From positions 31,542 through 95,541 of the forward strand of contig CAYNWB010000004.1 in NCBI GenBank assembly GCA_964400785.1: DNA of 64,000 nucleotides, given 5' to 3'. A program made the position numbers and the translations under genes. Below are positions 16,452-24,393 of this stretch, piece by piece; within the stretch, counting starts at the first letter, position 1, and the number at the start of each line of letters is the position of its first letter. The stretch is from CAVQGZ01 sp964400785 (GTDB lineage Bacteria; Actinomycetota; Actinomycetes; Jiangellales; Jiangellaceae). The notes beneath the pieces are model-generated. The model saw only the letters and a program-made list of their open reading frames with translations, was not told the DNA's origin and searched no databases.

Positions 16452-17612
16452 TCAGCGACCTGCCGGGGACAGCCCCAGCGACATGCCGGCCAGCCCGCGC
16501 TCGCGGCGGCCGAGCCGGGTGGCCACCTCGCGGATGGTGAGGGCCGCCGGGGTGTCCGGGCGGCTCAGCACGAAGGGGACCCCGGCGTCGGCGTCCTCGC
16601 GCAGCCCCGGGTCGACCGGCACCGAGCCGAGGAGCGGGACGTTCGTGCCGGTCGCGCGCCCCAGCGCCTCCGCGACACTCGCGCCACCCCCGGAGCCGAA
16701 GATGTCGAGCTGCTCGCCACAGTGTGGACACGCCAGCCAGGCCATGTTCTCGATGACCCCGAAGACCCGCTGACGTGTCTGCACCCCGATGCTGCCGGCT
16801 CGCTCGGCCACCTCCGCGGCAGCCAGCTGCGGGGTCGTCACCACGACGATCTCTGCATTGGGAAGAAGCTGCCCGAGCGAGATCGCGATGTCGCCGGTGC
16901 CCGGCGGCAGGTCGAGCAGCAAGACGTCGAGGTCACCCCAGTAGACGTCGGTGAGGAACTGCTCGAGGGCCCGGTGCAGCATCGGCCCGCGCCACGCCAC
17001 CGGCGCGCTGCGCTCCGGCTTGAACATCTCGGTCGAGATGAGCCGCACGCCGTGAGCGGGCACGGGAAGGATCATCTGGTCGAGCACCGTCGGCCTGATG
17101 CCGCCGACACCCATCATGCGAGGAGTCGAGTGTCCGTAGATGTCGGCGTCGAGCACGCCGACGGAGAGTCCGTCGTCGGCCATCGCAGCAGCGAGGTTGA
17201 CGGTCAGGGACGACTTGCCGACGCCACCCTTGCCGGAGGCCACCGCGTACACCCGGGTCAGTGAGCCGGGCTTGGCGAAGGGGATGTCCTTGGCCGGTCC
17301 GCGCAGCTTCTCCCGCAGAGCGGTGCGCTGCTCGTCGCTCATCACGTCCAGCACGACCTCGACGCCGCTGACGCCGGGCACGGCACCCGCCGCGGCAGAG
17401 ACGTCGCGCACGATCGTGTCACGCAGCGGGCACCCCGACACTGTCAGCAGCACCGTCACCCGGGCGTGACCCCGCTCGGAGACGACGACGTCGGCCACCA
17501 TGCCGAGCTCGGTGATCGGTCGGTGGATCTCCGGGTCGTTGACTGTGGCGAGCGCGGAGCGGATCTGCTGCTCCACACCCGGTGCGGACGGGTCGTGGCT
17601 GGAGGTGGTCAC
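16452..17612 (-). CDS. mrp: Mrp/NBP35 (ApbC) family iron-sulfur carrier ATPase
   Basis: A 386-residue P-loop protein. The N-terminal MIP18/DUF59 domain carries VNDPEIHRPITELGMV and VLLTVSGCPLRD. The deviant Walker A GKGGVGKSSLTVNLA lies at about residues 130-144, followed by VGVLDADIYGHSTPRM and LLLDLPPGTGDIAIS. The CxxC pair ACPHCGE near the C-terminus binds a transferable Fe-S cluster in homologues. It probably delivers clusters to apo-enzymes. The GTG start has TAGCAT 6 nt upstream (17624-17619), so it is likely transcribed separately from the thi operon that ends 27 nt before it. It is convergent with tatB (4-bp gap). Confidence 0.94.
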   Translation of the reverse strand: MTTSSHDPSAPGVEQQIRSALATVNDPEIHRPITELGMVADVVVSERGHARVTVLLTVSGCPLRDTIVRDVSAAAGAVPGVSGVEVVLDVMSDEQRTALREKLRGPAKDIPFAKPGSLTRVYAVASGKGGVGKSSLTVNLAAAMADDGLSVGVLDADIYGHSTPRMMGVGGIRPTVLDQMILPVPAHGVRLISTEMFKPERSAPVAWRGPMLHRALEQFLTDVYWGDLDVLLLDLPPGTGDIAISLGQLLPNAEIVVVTTPQLAAAEVAERAGSIGVQTRQRVFGVIENMAWLACPHCGEQLDIFGSGGGASVAEALGRATGTNVPLLGSVPVDPGLREDADAGVPFVLSRPDTPAALTIREVATRLGRRERGLAGMSLGLSPAGR

Positions 17613-17638
17613 GCCCCGATGCTACGTACCGTCCCGGG

Positions 17639-18427
17639 TCACTGCGCGCCGCGATGGCCCGTGTGCAGGGCCTCGAGCACCCGGCGACGCAGCACGGCGA
17701 ACGGCTCCGAGCCCACCAGAGCGGCCCGGCGGGGTCTCGGCAGCGGGACGTCCACGTCCGCGACCACACGCGCCGGCCGGTCTGACAGCACGACCACGCG
17801 GTCGGAGAGCAGGATCGCCTCGTCCACGTCGTGCGTCACCAGCAGGACGGCGCGCCGGTCGGCCTCCCACACCTCCTCCAGCCACACCTGCAGGTCGCGC
17901 CTCGTGATGGCGTCGAGAGCCCCCAGGGGCTCGTCGAGCAGGATCACGGCTCGGGGGACGAGGAACGCTCGCAGCAGCGCGAGGCGCTGCCTCATGCCGC
18001 CGGAGAGCTGGCCGGGCCACGCGTCCTCGTACCCTGTGAGTCCGAACCGACCCCACAGCGCCCGCGCCCGATCTCGGGCCTCGTCGTCGGGCACTCCAGC
18101 GACGCGTGCTCCGAGCAGGGCGTTGTCGAGGCATCGCTTCCAGGGCAGCAGGGTGTCGCGCTGGGGCTGCATGGTGGCTGCCCCGGGCCGACCGACGACG
18201 TCAGCGCCGCCCACGGTCGCCGTCCCGGCGTCGGGCACGAGCAGCCCTGCGAGCACACGCAGCACCGTGCTCTTGCCGCACCCGCTCGGCCCGAGCAGGC
18301 TCACGAACTGCCCGGGGGCAGCCTGCAGCGTCACGCCGTCCAGCACGACCGTCGCGTCGGGGCCCGTGCCGGCCCCGAAGGCATGGCGCAGCCCGCTGAC
18401 CTGCCACGCAGCAGCGCCCGCGCTCAC
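17639..18427 (-). CDS. thiZ: ABC transporter ATPase for a thiamine precursor (ThiZ-like)
   Basis: A 262-residue nitrate/taurine-type ATPase. Walker A is LLGPSGCGKST at about residue 44, the ABC signature is LSGGMRQRLALLRAF, Walker B is AVILLDEPLGALD, and the switch histidine is in LLVTHDVDEAILLSDRV. It is the last gene of the TPP-riboswitch operon and overlaps thiY by GTGA. Because the operon carries a THI box and a THI5/NMT1-type binding protein, the substrate is inferred to be a pyrimidine precursor of thiamine rather than nitrate or sulfonate. The exact ligand is unproven. Confidence 0.88.
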   Translation of the reverse strand: MSAGAAAWQVSGLRHAFGAGTGPDATVVLDGVTLQAAPGQFVSLLGPSGCGKSTVLRVLAGLLVPDAGTATVGGADVVGRPGAATMQPQRDTLLPWKRCLDNALLGARVAGVPDDEARDRARALWGRFGLTGYEDAWPGQLSGGMRQRLALLRAFLVPRAVILLDEPLGALDAITRRDLQVWLEEVWEADRRAVLLVTHDVDEAILLSDRVVVLSDRPARVVADVDVPLPRPRRAALVGSEPFAVLRRRVLEALHTGHRGAQ

Positions 18428-19467
18428 GGGGCCAGGTGCTCGTTGGTGAAGGCCGCCGCGCCGTCCACGGGCTGCGAGACGATGCCCGTGGTGGTGAGAA
18501 AGTCGGCGAAGCCCGTCCAGGTCGCGTCGTCCTGCTGGCCCCAGACGCCGGACTCACCCACGAACAGCGGGGCGTAGTAGCGCACCGACCGCTCGACGAG
18601 CGTCGGCTCGAGCTCGGGCACCTGCTGCAGCAACAGGCTCGCCGCCCTGTCCGGGTCGTCGACCGCCAGGGTGTACCCACGTGCCGTGACCTCCAGGAAC
18701 GCCTCGACCAGGGACGGGTCGTCGGCCAGCGTCGACTCCGCGGCCAGGAACAGCGGCGTGTACCAGTTCGGGATGCACTCGTCCCAGTCGGCGAAGCGGA
18801 TCTCGTTGACGGCAACGCCCTGCACCTCGTCGGCGCGCAGCGCGTCCCATCCCGAGAACACCCAGGCGGTGTCGAACTGGTCGGCGCTCATGCCGGCCAG
18901 GTAGTCGATGTTGCCCAGCGTCACGAACTCGACGGACGACGGGTCGGCGCCGTCGCAGCGCATGAGGGCGGAGATGATCTCGACCTCCAGCGCCCCGCCG
19001 AAGCCGCCGTAGCGGGTGCCCGTGAGGTCACGGGGGGCGGTGATGCCGTCCTCGGCCAGGCTGAACAGCGACGAGTCGTTGACCGGCAGCACGGTGGCGA
19101 TCGACCGCACCGGCACACCGGCGGCTCGCGCGGGCAGCAGCGACTCGGCCTGGGCCATGCCCACGTCCACCGCGCCCGAGGCGACGGCCTGCTCGACCCC
19201 GGTGGAGGCGGGTTCGATGATGGTCAGGTCGATGCCGGCCTGCTCGTACCAGCCCTCGGCCTGGGCCGCGTACACGCCGACGTGGTGGGCGTTCGGCGTC
19301 CAGTTCAGCATCAGGGTCATGGGTCGCAGCGGCGGCGCCACCGAGGACTCGGGCTGCGAGGCGCCGGCACCTTCTGTGGCGCCGTCCCCGCCGCAGGCGC
19401 CCACCAGCACGGCAGCCGCGGCGCACGCGAGCATCAGTGCACGTCGGGGGATCGGGGTGGGGCGCAT
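18424..19467 (-). CDS. thiY: NMT1/THI5-like substrate-binding lipoprotein (ThiY-like)
   Basis: A 347-residue extracellular binding protein. The signal peptide ends in a lipobox (VLVGAC, about residues 19-24). The mature domain starts with MTLMLNWTPNAHHVGVYAAQAEGWYEQAGIDL-type text, the hallmark of ThiY/THI5 proteins. VDVGMAQAESLLPARAAGVPV and YGGFGGALEVEIISALM are the pyrimidine-pocket regions in that family. The ATG is preceded by AGGAGA about 8 nt away. Homologous ThiY binds N-formyl-4-amino-5-aminomethyl-2-methylpyrimidine, a thiamine salvage product. That assignment here rests on family similarity plus the riboswitch. Confidence 0.9.
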   Translation of the reverse strand: MRPTPIPRRALMLACAAAAVLVGACGGDGATEGAGASQPESSVAPPLRPMTLMLNWTPNAHHVGVYAAQAEGWYEQAGIDLTIIEPASTGVEQAVASGAVDVGMAQAESLLPARAAGVPVRSIATVLPVNDSSLFSLAEDGITAPRDLTGTRYGGFGGALEVEIISALMRCDGADPSSVEFVTLGNIDYLAGMSADQFDTAWVFSGWDALRADEVQGVAVNEIRFADWDECIPNWYTPLFLAAESTLADDPSLVEAFLEVTARGYTLAVDDPDRAASLLLQQVPELEPTLVERSVRYYAPLFVGESGVWGQQDDATWTGFADFLTTTGIVSQPVDGAAAFTNEHLAP

Positions 19468-19514
19468 GTCAGGGTCTCCTGTCGTCTGTGGGCCCGAGGG
19501 CGCGGTCTTGCTGC

Positions 19515-20303
19515 TCACCAGGGGGCGCGGGTCGAGTCGGCACGCCGCCGCTCCCGCTCGGCGACCTGCCAGGGCACGGCGGCCCGCTCGAGTGCGAACA
19601 CCAGGCCCACGAGAGCCACACTCAGCGCGGCGATCACCAGCACGGCGGCGAACATCTGATCGGTGGCGAACGACGCGCGTGAGCGCTCGAGGTAGAGGCC
19701 GAGGCCCGATGATGCCCCGATCCACTCCCCGACGACTGCCGCGAACATCGCGTACGACGCCGCCACCTTCAACCCCGTGAACAGGCTGGGCAGGGCGCCC
19801 GGCAGCAAGACGTGACGTGCGACGTCGCGCCGCGAGCCGCCCATCGCCCGCACGAGGTCGACCTGGTCGCGGTCGCTCGACGACAACCCTCCGACGGCGG
19901 CGACCGCGACGGGGAAGAACGAGACGAGGGCGACCACGAGCACGCGGGGCAACGGCCCGAACCCGAACCAGACCACGAACAGGGGGGCGAGAACCACCAT
20001 CGGGATGCTCTGGGAGACGACGAGCAGGGGGTACAGCGCCGCGCGGACGGCCGTCGAGGCCGTCATCGCGACGGCCAGGGCGACTCCCAGCGTGGCGCCG
20101 ATCGTCAGGCCGACCACAGCGGTCACCAGGGTCGAGGCGGTGTGCCCGGCGATGACGGCCGCGTTGGCGACCAGGGCGGCGGTGATGCCGGACGGCGCTG
20201 GGAGCACGTACTCCGGTGTCTGCAGCACCCGCACCGCGCTCTCCCAGACCAGCACGAGCACGGCGAGCAGCCCCACCGGCGGCACCCAGCGGGGCACGCT
20301 CAT
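19515..20303 (-). CDS. thiX: ABC transporter permease (ThiX-like)
   Basis: A 262-residue inner-membrane permease of the BPD_transp_1 family with about six hydrophobic segments, starting VGLLAVLVLVWESAVRVL. The coupling EAA loop is LVRAMGGSRRDVARHVLLPGALPSLFTGLK. The ATG overlaps the stop of the thiamine-binding gene (ATGA). It should form the transmembrane path for the substrate captured by the downstream-encoded binding protein, powered by ThiZ. Gene order from the riboswitch is thiamine-binding protein, permease, binding protein, ATPase. Confidence 0.9.
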   Translation of the reverse strand: MSVPRWVPPVGLLAVLVLVWESAVRVLQTPEYVLPAPSGITAALVANAAVIAGHTASTLVTAVVGLTIGATLGVALAVAMTASTAVRAALYPLLVVSQSIPMVVLAPLFVVWFGFGPLPRVLVVALVSFFPVAVAAVGGLSSSDRDQVDLVRAMGGSRRDVARHVLLPGALPSLFTGLKVAASYAMFAAVVGEWIGASSGLGLYLERSRASFATDQMFAAVLVIAALSVALVGLVFALERAAVPWQVAERERRRADSTRAPW

Positions 20304-20587
20304 CTGAACGGGGCCACGAGGGTGTCCATCGCCGACCCGGGCGACGTGCTGGAGTAGAGCTTGACGACCGACACGACGCTGTCCGCACCGGACGCCAGGG
20401 CAGCCTCGTGGGCCCGCCGAGCGACCGACCACGCCTCGTCGTCGCCTGCCTCGAACGTGGTGCCCAGCGCTCCCACCTCGTAGTGGCACCCGCTCGCGGC
20501 GATCACGGCGATCGCCGCATCGACGTGCGCGTAGGGGGTGGTGCCGTCCCCGACGGGGGACGGCAGGCACTGGATCTCGACGATCAT
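20300..20587 (-). CDS. Thiamine-binding MTH1187/YkoF-like protein
   Basis: A 95-residue MTH1187/YkoF-type ferredoxin-like protein. It contains VEIQCLPSPV, a central YEVGALGTTFEA and a C-terminal ADSVVSVVKLYSS. This fold binds thiamine or its pyrimidine part in known members. It is the first gene after the TPP riboswitch and overlaps thiX by 4 nt. A role in holding or sensing the imported vitamer is likely but not demonstrated. The ATG giving MIVEIQC is used; an in-frame upstream codon exists, but homologues begin here. Confidence 0.85.
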   Translation of the reverse strand: MIVEIQCLPSPVGDGTTPYAHVDAAIAVIAASGCHYEVGALGTTFEAGDDEAWSVARRAHEAALASGADSVVSVVKLYSSTSPGSAMDTLVAPFR

Positions 20588-20647
20588 CGCCGCTCCTCCT
20601 CCCACAGCGGTGAGGAGGGCGGTCGGCGGTGGTCCCGCCTGTCTCGA

Positions 20648-20732
20648 CTTCCTGCGCCGGCATGACCCGGATCAGGTGCGAAGGGTCTGTGGTCCGCCCA
20701 CACTCTCAGCGCTCGCGCGCTCCCCTGTCGGT
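20648..20732 (-). promoter_or_regulatory. TPP riboswitch (THI element)
   Basis: Reading the minus strand gives the conserved THI order. ACAGGGGAGC comes first, GCTGAGAG next, then ACCCTTCGCACCTGATC, then GGGTCATGCCGGCGCAGGAA. All core elements that contact thiamine pyrophosphate are present. The element ends about 60 nt before the first ATG of the operon. A -10-like TACGCT lies just upstream at 20745-20740. High TPP should repress the transporter operon. Whether it acts on transcription or translation is not clear: no obvious U-tract terminator is seen. Confidence 0.93.
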
Positions 20733-20754
20733 GAGGTCAGCGTACGCCCTCGCA

Positions 20755-21282
20755 CTACGGGCGGTTCGACCCCGGCACGGCCGCGCCCTCAGAGCTGTCC
20801 TCGAGCTCCTCCACGATGTCCTCGGAGATCTCCCGTAGCTCGGTGCGGATGAAGTCGCGCGTGGCCAGCTCGCCCACGGCGAGTCGTAGCGCGGCGATCT
20901 CGCGGGCGAGAAACTCCATGTCGGCACGGGACTGGGCGGCCACCTGACGGTCCTGCTCGAACGACACACGGTCGCGGTCGTCCTGGCGGTTCTGGGCGAG
21001 AAGGATGAGTGGCGCGGCGTAGGAGGCCTGCACCGACAGCACGAGGGTCAAGAAGATGAACGGGTAGGCGTCGAATCGCGACGTCGACGCGCTCAGTGTG
21101 TTCCAGGTCAGCCAGACGATGATGAACACCGTCATGTAGACCAGGAACCGGCCCGTCCCGATGAAGCGGGCGATGCGCTCGGAGGCCTGGCCGAACGCCT
21201 CGGGGTCCACCTGGGGGCCGCGAGGGCCGCGTCGCGGCTCGCGGGGCAGGTCGAGGCGGTCACGCTCGGGCATACGGTCCAT
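20755..21282 (-). CDS. DUF1003 membrane protein
   Basis: A 175-residue protein of the DUF1003 family. The motif FGQASERIARFIGTGRF opens the domain. It is followed by two membrane helices (FLVYMTVFIIVWLTWNTL and YPFIFLTLVLSVQASYAAPLILLA) and the conserved AQNRQDDRDR. A C-terminal coiled segment follows. The ATG at 21282 is chosen because GGAGG sits 6 nt upstream. It overlaps the end of the MgtE-N gene by 23 nt, so the two are surely coupled. Function is unknown, but the steady pairing with an MgtE regulatory-domain protein suggests a link to metal-ion transport or sensing. Confidence 0.88.
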   Translation of the reverse strand: MDRMPERDRLDLPREPRRGPRGPQVDPEAFGQASERIARFIGTGRFLVYMTVFIIVWLTWNTLSASTSRFDAYPFIFLTLVLSVQASYAAPLILLAQNRQDDRDRVSFEQDRQVAAQSRADMEFLAREIAALRLAVGELATRDFIRTELREISEDIVEELEDSSEGAAVPGSNRP

Positions 21283-22534
21283 CGGGGGCCTCCACTCGGT
21301 CGCGGTCCTGCCGTCGCCACTGCTGGCCGAGCAGGTGGTCCAACACGTCGTCGACCGACACCGCACCGAGCAGGTGTCCCTCGTCGTCGACGACCGGGGC
21401 GGCGACCAGGTTGTAGGTCGCCAGGTAGCGGGTCACCTCCTGCAGCGTGGCGCCGACCCGCAGGGGCTCGGGGTCCCGGTCGGCCAGCGTCGAGACCAGG
21501 GTGGACGGCGGTTCCCGCAGCAGCCGCTGCACGTGGGCGACGCCGAGGTAGCGCCCGGTCGGAGTCTCGGTGGGGTAGCGCGAGATGAAGGCCATGGTGG
21601 CCAGCGCAGGCGTCAGGTCGGGGTTGCGCAGGTGGGCGAGCGCCTCCGCCACGGTGGCGTTCGGCGGAAGGATCACCGGCTCGTTGGTCATCAGACCGCC
21701 GGCGCTCTCGTCGTCGTAGTCCATCAGCTGCCGCACCGACCCCGCCTCGTCCGGCTCCATCAGCGACAGCAGCTTGTCCGCGGTCTCCTCGGGCAGGTCC
21801 GAGAGCAGGTCTGCGGCGTCGTCGGGGCCCATCGCCTCGAGCACGTCCGCGGCGCGCTCGACCTCCAGCCGGGCGATCACCGTGATCTGGTCGGGCTCGT
21901 CGAGCTCTTCGAGCACGTCGGCCAGGCGCTCGTCGTCCATGGCGGCGATGACCTCCATGCGCCGCTTGTCGGGCAAGTTGGCCAGCACCTCGGCCAGGTC
22001 GGCAGCCCGCATCGTCGACAACGTGTTGAGCAGGTTGGCGGCCCCCTGCTCGCGCTCGCTCATGGCCCATCCCGTCACCTGGTCCCAGTCCAGGATCTGG
22101 GTGTCGGCTCGGCGGAACCGGCCACCGCCACGCTGCACCGCCACCTTGGCCACCCGCCAGTCGCGCGAGCGCGTCGGCTCGAGGCCGACGTCGAACACCA
22201 CCGCCTCACCGTCGTCACCGGTCACCCGCACGCGCTGGTCGAGCAGGTCTTCGACGACGAGCGTCTCACCGGGGCGACGCTCGAAGCGGCGAACGTTGAT
22301 CAGGCCCGTCGTGATCACCTGGCGGGCAGCGATGCTGGTCACCCGGGTCACCGGCACGAAGATGCGCCGCCTCGTCGTCACCTCGACCACGAAGCCCACC
22401 ACGCGGGGGGCGCTGCGGTCCCCGTGGAACCGGACGACGACGTCACGCACCTTGCCCACGCGGTCTCCGACGGGGTCGAAGACGTCCGTGCCCGCCAGCC
22501 GCGCGGCGAACACCAGGCCCGGGCGACTCGTCAT
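21260..22534 (-). CDS. MgtE intracellular-domain protein with CBS pair, no transport domain
   Basis: A 424-residue protein. A PRC-barrel-like N-terminus (VGKVRDVVVRFHG) is followed by the MgtE N-domain superhelix from about residue 165 (NLLNTLSTMRAADLAEVLANL, VLEELDEPDQITVIARL). Two CBS domains follow from about 280 (DDESAGGLMTNEPVILP, APVVDDEGHLLGAVSVDDVLDHLL). In full MgtE channels these parts sense Mg2+ and gate the pore. Here the membrane domain is absent, a known actinobacterial variant. TAGCCT lies 7 nt before the ATG, suggesting leaderless expression. Its partner DUF1003 membrane protein overlaps it by 23 nt. Confidence 0.88.
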   Translation of the reverse strand: MTSRPGLVFAARLAGTDVFDPVGDRVGKVRDVVVRFHGDRSAPRVVGFVVEVTTRRRIFVPVTRVTSIAARQVITTGLINVRRFERRPGETLVVEDLLDQRVRVTGDDGEAVVFDVGLEPTRSRDWRVAKVAVQRGGGRFRRADTQILDWDQVTGWAMSEREQGAANLLNTLSTMRAADLAEVLANLPDKRRMEVIAAMDDERLADVLEELDEPDQITVIARLEVERAADVLEAMGPDDAADLLSDLPEETADKLLSLMEPDEAGSVRQLMDYDDESAGGLMTNEPVILPPNATVAEALAHLRNPDLTPALATMAFISRYPTETPTGRYLGVAHVQRLLREPPSTLVSTLADRDPEPLRVGATLQEVTRYLATYNLVAAPVVDDEGHLLGAVSVDDVLDHLLGQQWRRQDRDRVEAPDGPYARA

Positions 22535-22584
22535 GGCCCGGAGGCTACCGGCGTCGCCCTGCGGTCAGGATTAGTCTGCAGGGC

Positions 22585-23403
22585 GTGCCACGTGCCGAGC
22601 TGCCGCGCCGACGGGGCGCGCGTATGCGGCGGGCCCGGCTCGCAGGTCTGGTGGCCGTCACGGTTCTCGCCGCGTCGTGCGGCGGCGCGTCGCCGACGGA
22701 CGACCCCGTGGCACGGCCGAGCCTGCAGGCGACCGCGGTGCCCGAGCCGGACGAGGCGGTGACCAACGGCATCGACGAGGTGTCCCCGGACGAGGCCCTG
22801 TCACAGGCGCGCGAGGCCCTGCTGGTCGCCGACAGCTTCCGGGTGGCCGGGTCCCCGACGGCCGGTGCCCCGCTCGACCTGGTACTCGTGGCGGGGGAGC
22901 GGGGCGAGGCCGACGACGGTTCCGTCGGTCGAGGGTCGGTGGGCAAGGTGAGCCAGAGCGGGTCGACCTTCGAGATGCTCGCTGTCGACGGTGCCGTGCA
23001 CGTGCGCGGCAACCTGACCTGGCTCGCCGACGCGATCGGCGAGGATGCCCAGCGCACGCTGGGAGACAAGTGGCTGCTGCTTCCCGAGTCGCTCGCCGAG
23101 TCGCTGGCCACGTTCGCCGACCCGCAGGCGTTCGTGCAGGCCGTCCTGGTTCCCGTCGGTCCCGTGCAGTCGGTCGGCGTGTCGGTCATCGACGGTGTCC
23201 CCGCCGTCGGGGTTCAGTTCGTCGACAGCGAGGCCACCGCCTGGATCTCGGGGACGGGGGAGCCGTACCCGCTGCTCGTCGAGAGGCGCGGAGCAACGGC
23301 GACGGACGGTGTCCTGCGGTTCAGCGACATCGGTGCGCAGGTCACGATCTCGGCACCACCGGCCGCTGACATCGTCGTCGCGCCCGAGCCGTCGCAGGAG
23401 TGA
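22585..23403 (+). CDS. Putative lipoprotein of unknown function
   Basis: A 272-residue secreted protein not confidently assigned to a family. A basic start and hydrophobic stretch (ARLAGLVAVTVLAASC) end in a lipobox with cysteine near residue 32. The mature part is a soluble mixed fold that loosely recalls LppX/LprG-type ligand carriers: ALLVADSFRVAGS, then GSTFEMLAVDGAVHVRGN and LGDKWLLLP. That resemblance is weak. The GTG start has TAGTCT 7 nt upstream, and the gene overlaps the EamA exporter gene by GTGA, so they form a unit. Confidence 0.8.
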   Translation: MPRAELPRRRGARMRRARLAGLVAVTVLAASCGGASPTDDPVARPSLQATAVPEPDEAVTNGIDEVSPDEALSQAREALLVADSFRVAGSPTAGAPLDLVLVAGERGEADDGSVGRGSVGKVSQSGSTFEMLAVDGAVHVRGNLTWLADAIGEDAQRTLGDKWLLLPESLAESLATFADPQAFVQAVLVPVGPVQSVGVSVIDGVPAVGVQFVDSEATAWISGTGEPYPLLVERRGATATDGVLRFSDIGAQVTISAPPAADIVVAPEPSQE

Positions 23404-24335
23404 GCACCCCCGCGCACCCGTCCGCACCGTTGATGCGGGCCCCGACCGGAGCCGACCTGCCGCTGCTCGCCGTCGCCGTGCTGGGCATCGGAGCCTCCGC
23501 GCCACTGATCACGGCCATCGCGGCGCCCGCCCTGGCCATCGCCTTGTGGCGCAACGTCTTCGGCACGGCGGCTCTGCTGCCCTGGGCCTGGGCGCGGGCG
23601 CGAGCCGACCTTGTCGCCGTGTGGACCGACCGGCGGCTGCGCGGGGTGGTGGCGCTGTCCGGGGTCGCCCTGGCCGTCCACTTCGCCACCTGGGTGCCCG
23701 CGGTGACGCTGACCACGGTCACGGCAGCAACCGCGCTGGGTGCGGTGCAGCCGGTGTGGAACGCGTTGCTGGCCGCCGCCGGCGGGACGCGGGTCAGCTC
23801 TCGGGTGTGGGCCGGCATCTCGTTGGCCGTGCTCGGTGCGTTGCTGCTGACCGGTCTCGACCTTGGTGGCGACCCTCGGGCGCTGCTGGGCAACGTGCTC
23901 GCACTCGTCGGCGGCATGGCCGCAGCCGTCTACGTCGCTCTGGGGGCTCGCGCCCGCGTGCAGGTGAGCACCGCTGCCTACTCGGTGTCGTGCTACGCGG
24001 TGACCGCGTCGCTGCTGCTGGTCGTATGCCTGGTCGCCGGTGTGCCGGTGGTGGGCTTCGACGGGCAGACCTGGGCGCTGCTGCTCGGCCTGACCGCGAT
24101 GGCTCAGCTGCTCGGGCACACCCTGCTCAACCGCGCCGTCGGCACGGTCGGGCCGGTGGTCGTGGCGCTCGTCATCCTGCTGGAGGTACCCGCCGCGACC
24201 CTGATCGCTGCCTGGTGGCTGGGTCAGGTGCCTCCGCTGGCGGCCCTGCCGGCGGCTGCTCTCGTCCTCGCCGGGGTCGCGGTGGTCGTCACCTCGCGCA
24301 CCTCGCCGGAGGTGACGCCGATACCCGATGCGTGA
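23400..24335 (+). CDS. EamA/DMT-family transporter
   Basis: A 311-residue polytopic membrane protein with about ten hydrophobic helices arranged as two EamA repeats. The first repeat includes IAAPALAIALWRNVFGTAALLPWAW and FATWVPAVTLTTVTAATALGAVQPVWNALLA. The second includes LLLGLTAMAQLLGHTLLNRAVGTVGPVVVALVILLEVPAATLIAAWWLG-like text. Members export metabolites or drugs, and the substrate cannot be guessed. The GTG start overlaps the lipoprotein stop by 4 nt. Confidence 0.9.
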   Translation: MSTPAHPSAPLMRAPTGADLPLLAVAVLGIGASAPLITAIAAPALAIALWRNVFGTAALLPWAWARARADLVAVWTDRRLRGVVALSGVALAVHFATWVPAVTLTTVTAATALGAVQPVWNALLAAAGGTRVSSRVWAGISLAVLGALLLTGLDLGGDPRALLGNVLALVGGMAAAVYVALGARARVQVSTAAYSVSCYAVTASLLLVVCLVAGVPVVGFDGQTWALLLGLTAMAQLLGHTLLNRAVGTVGPVVVALVILLEVPAATLIAAWWLGQVPPLAALPAAALVLAGVAVVVTSRTSPEVTPIPDA

Positions 24336-24393
24336 GCGATCTCACCGCACCGGCCCGACGCCGGGCGCAGCCGCCTGGCTACCCTGCGAAGCC

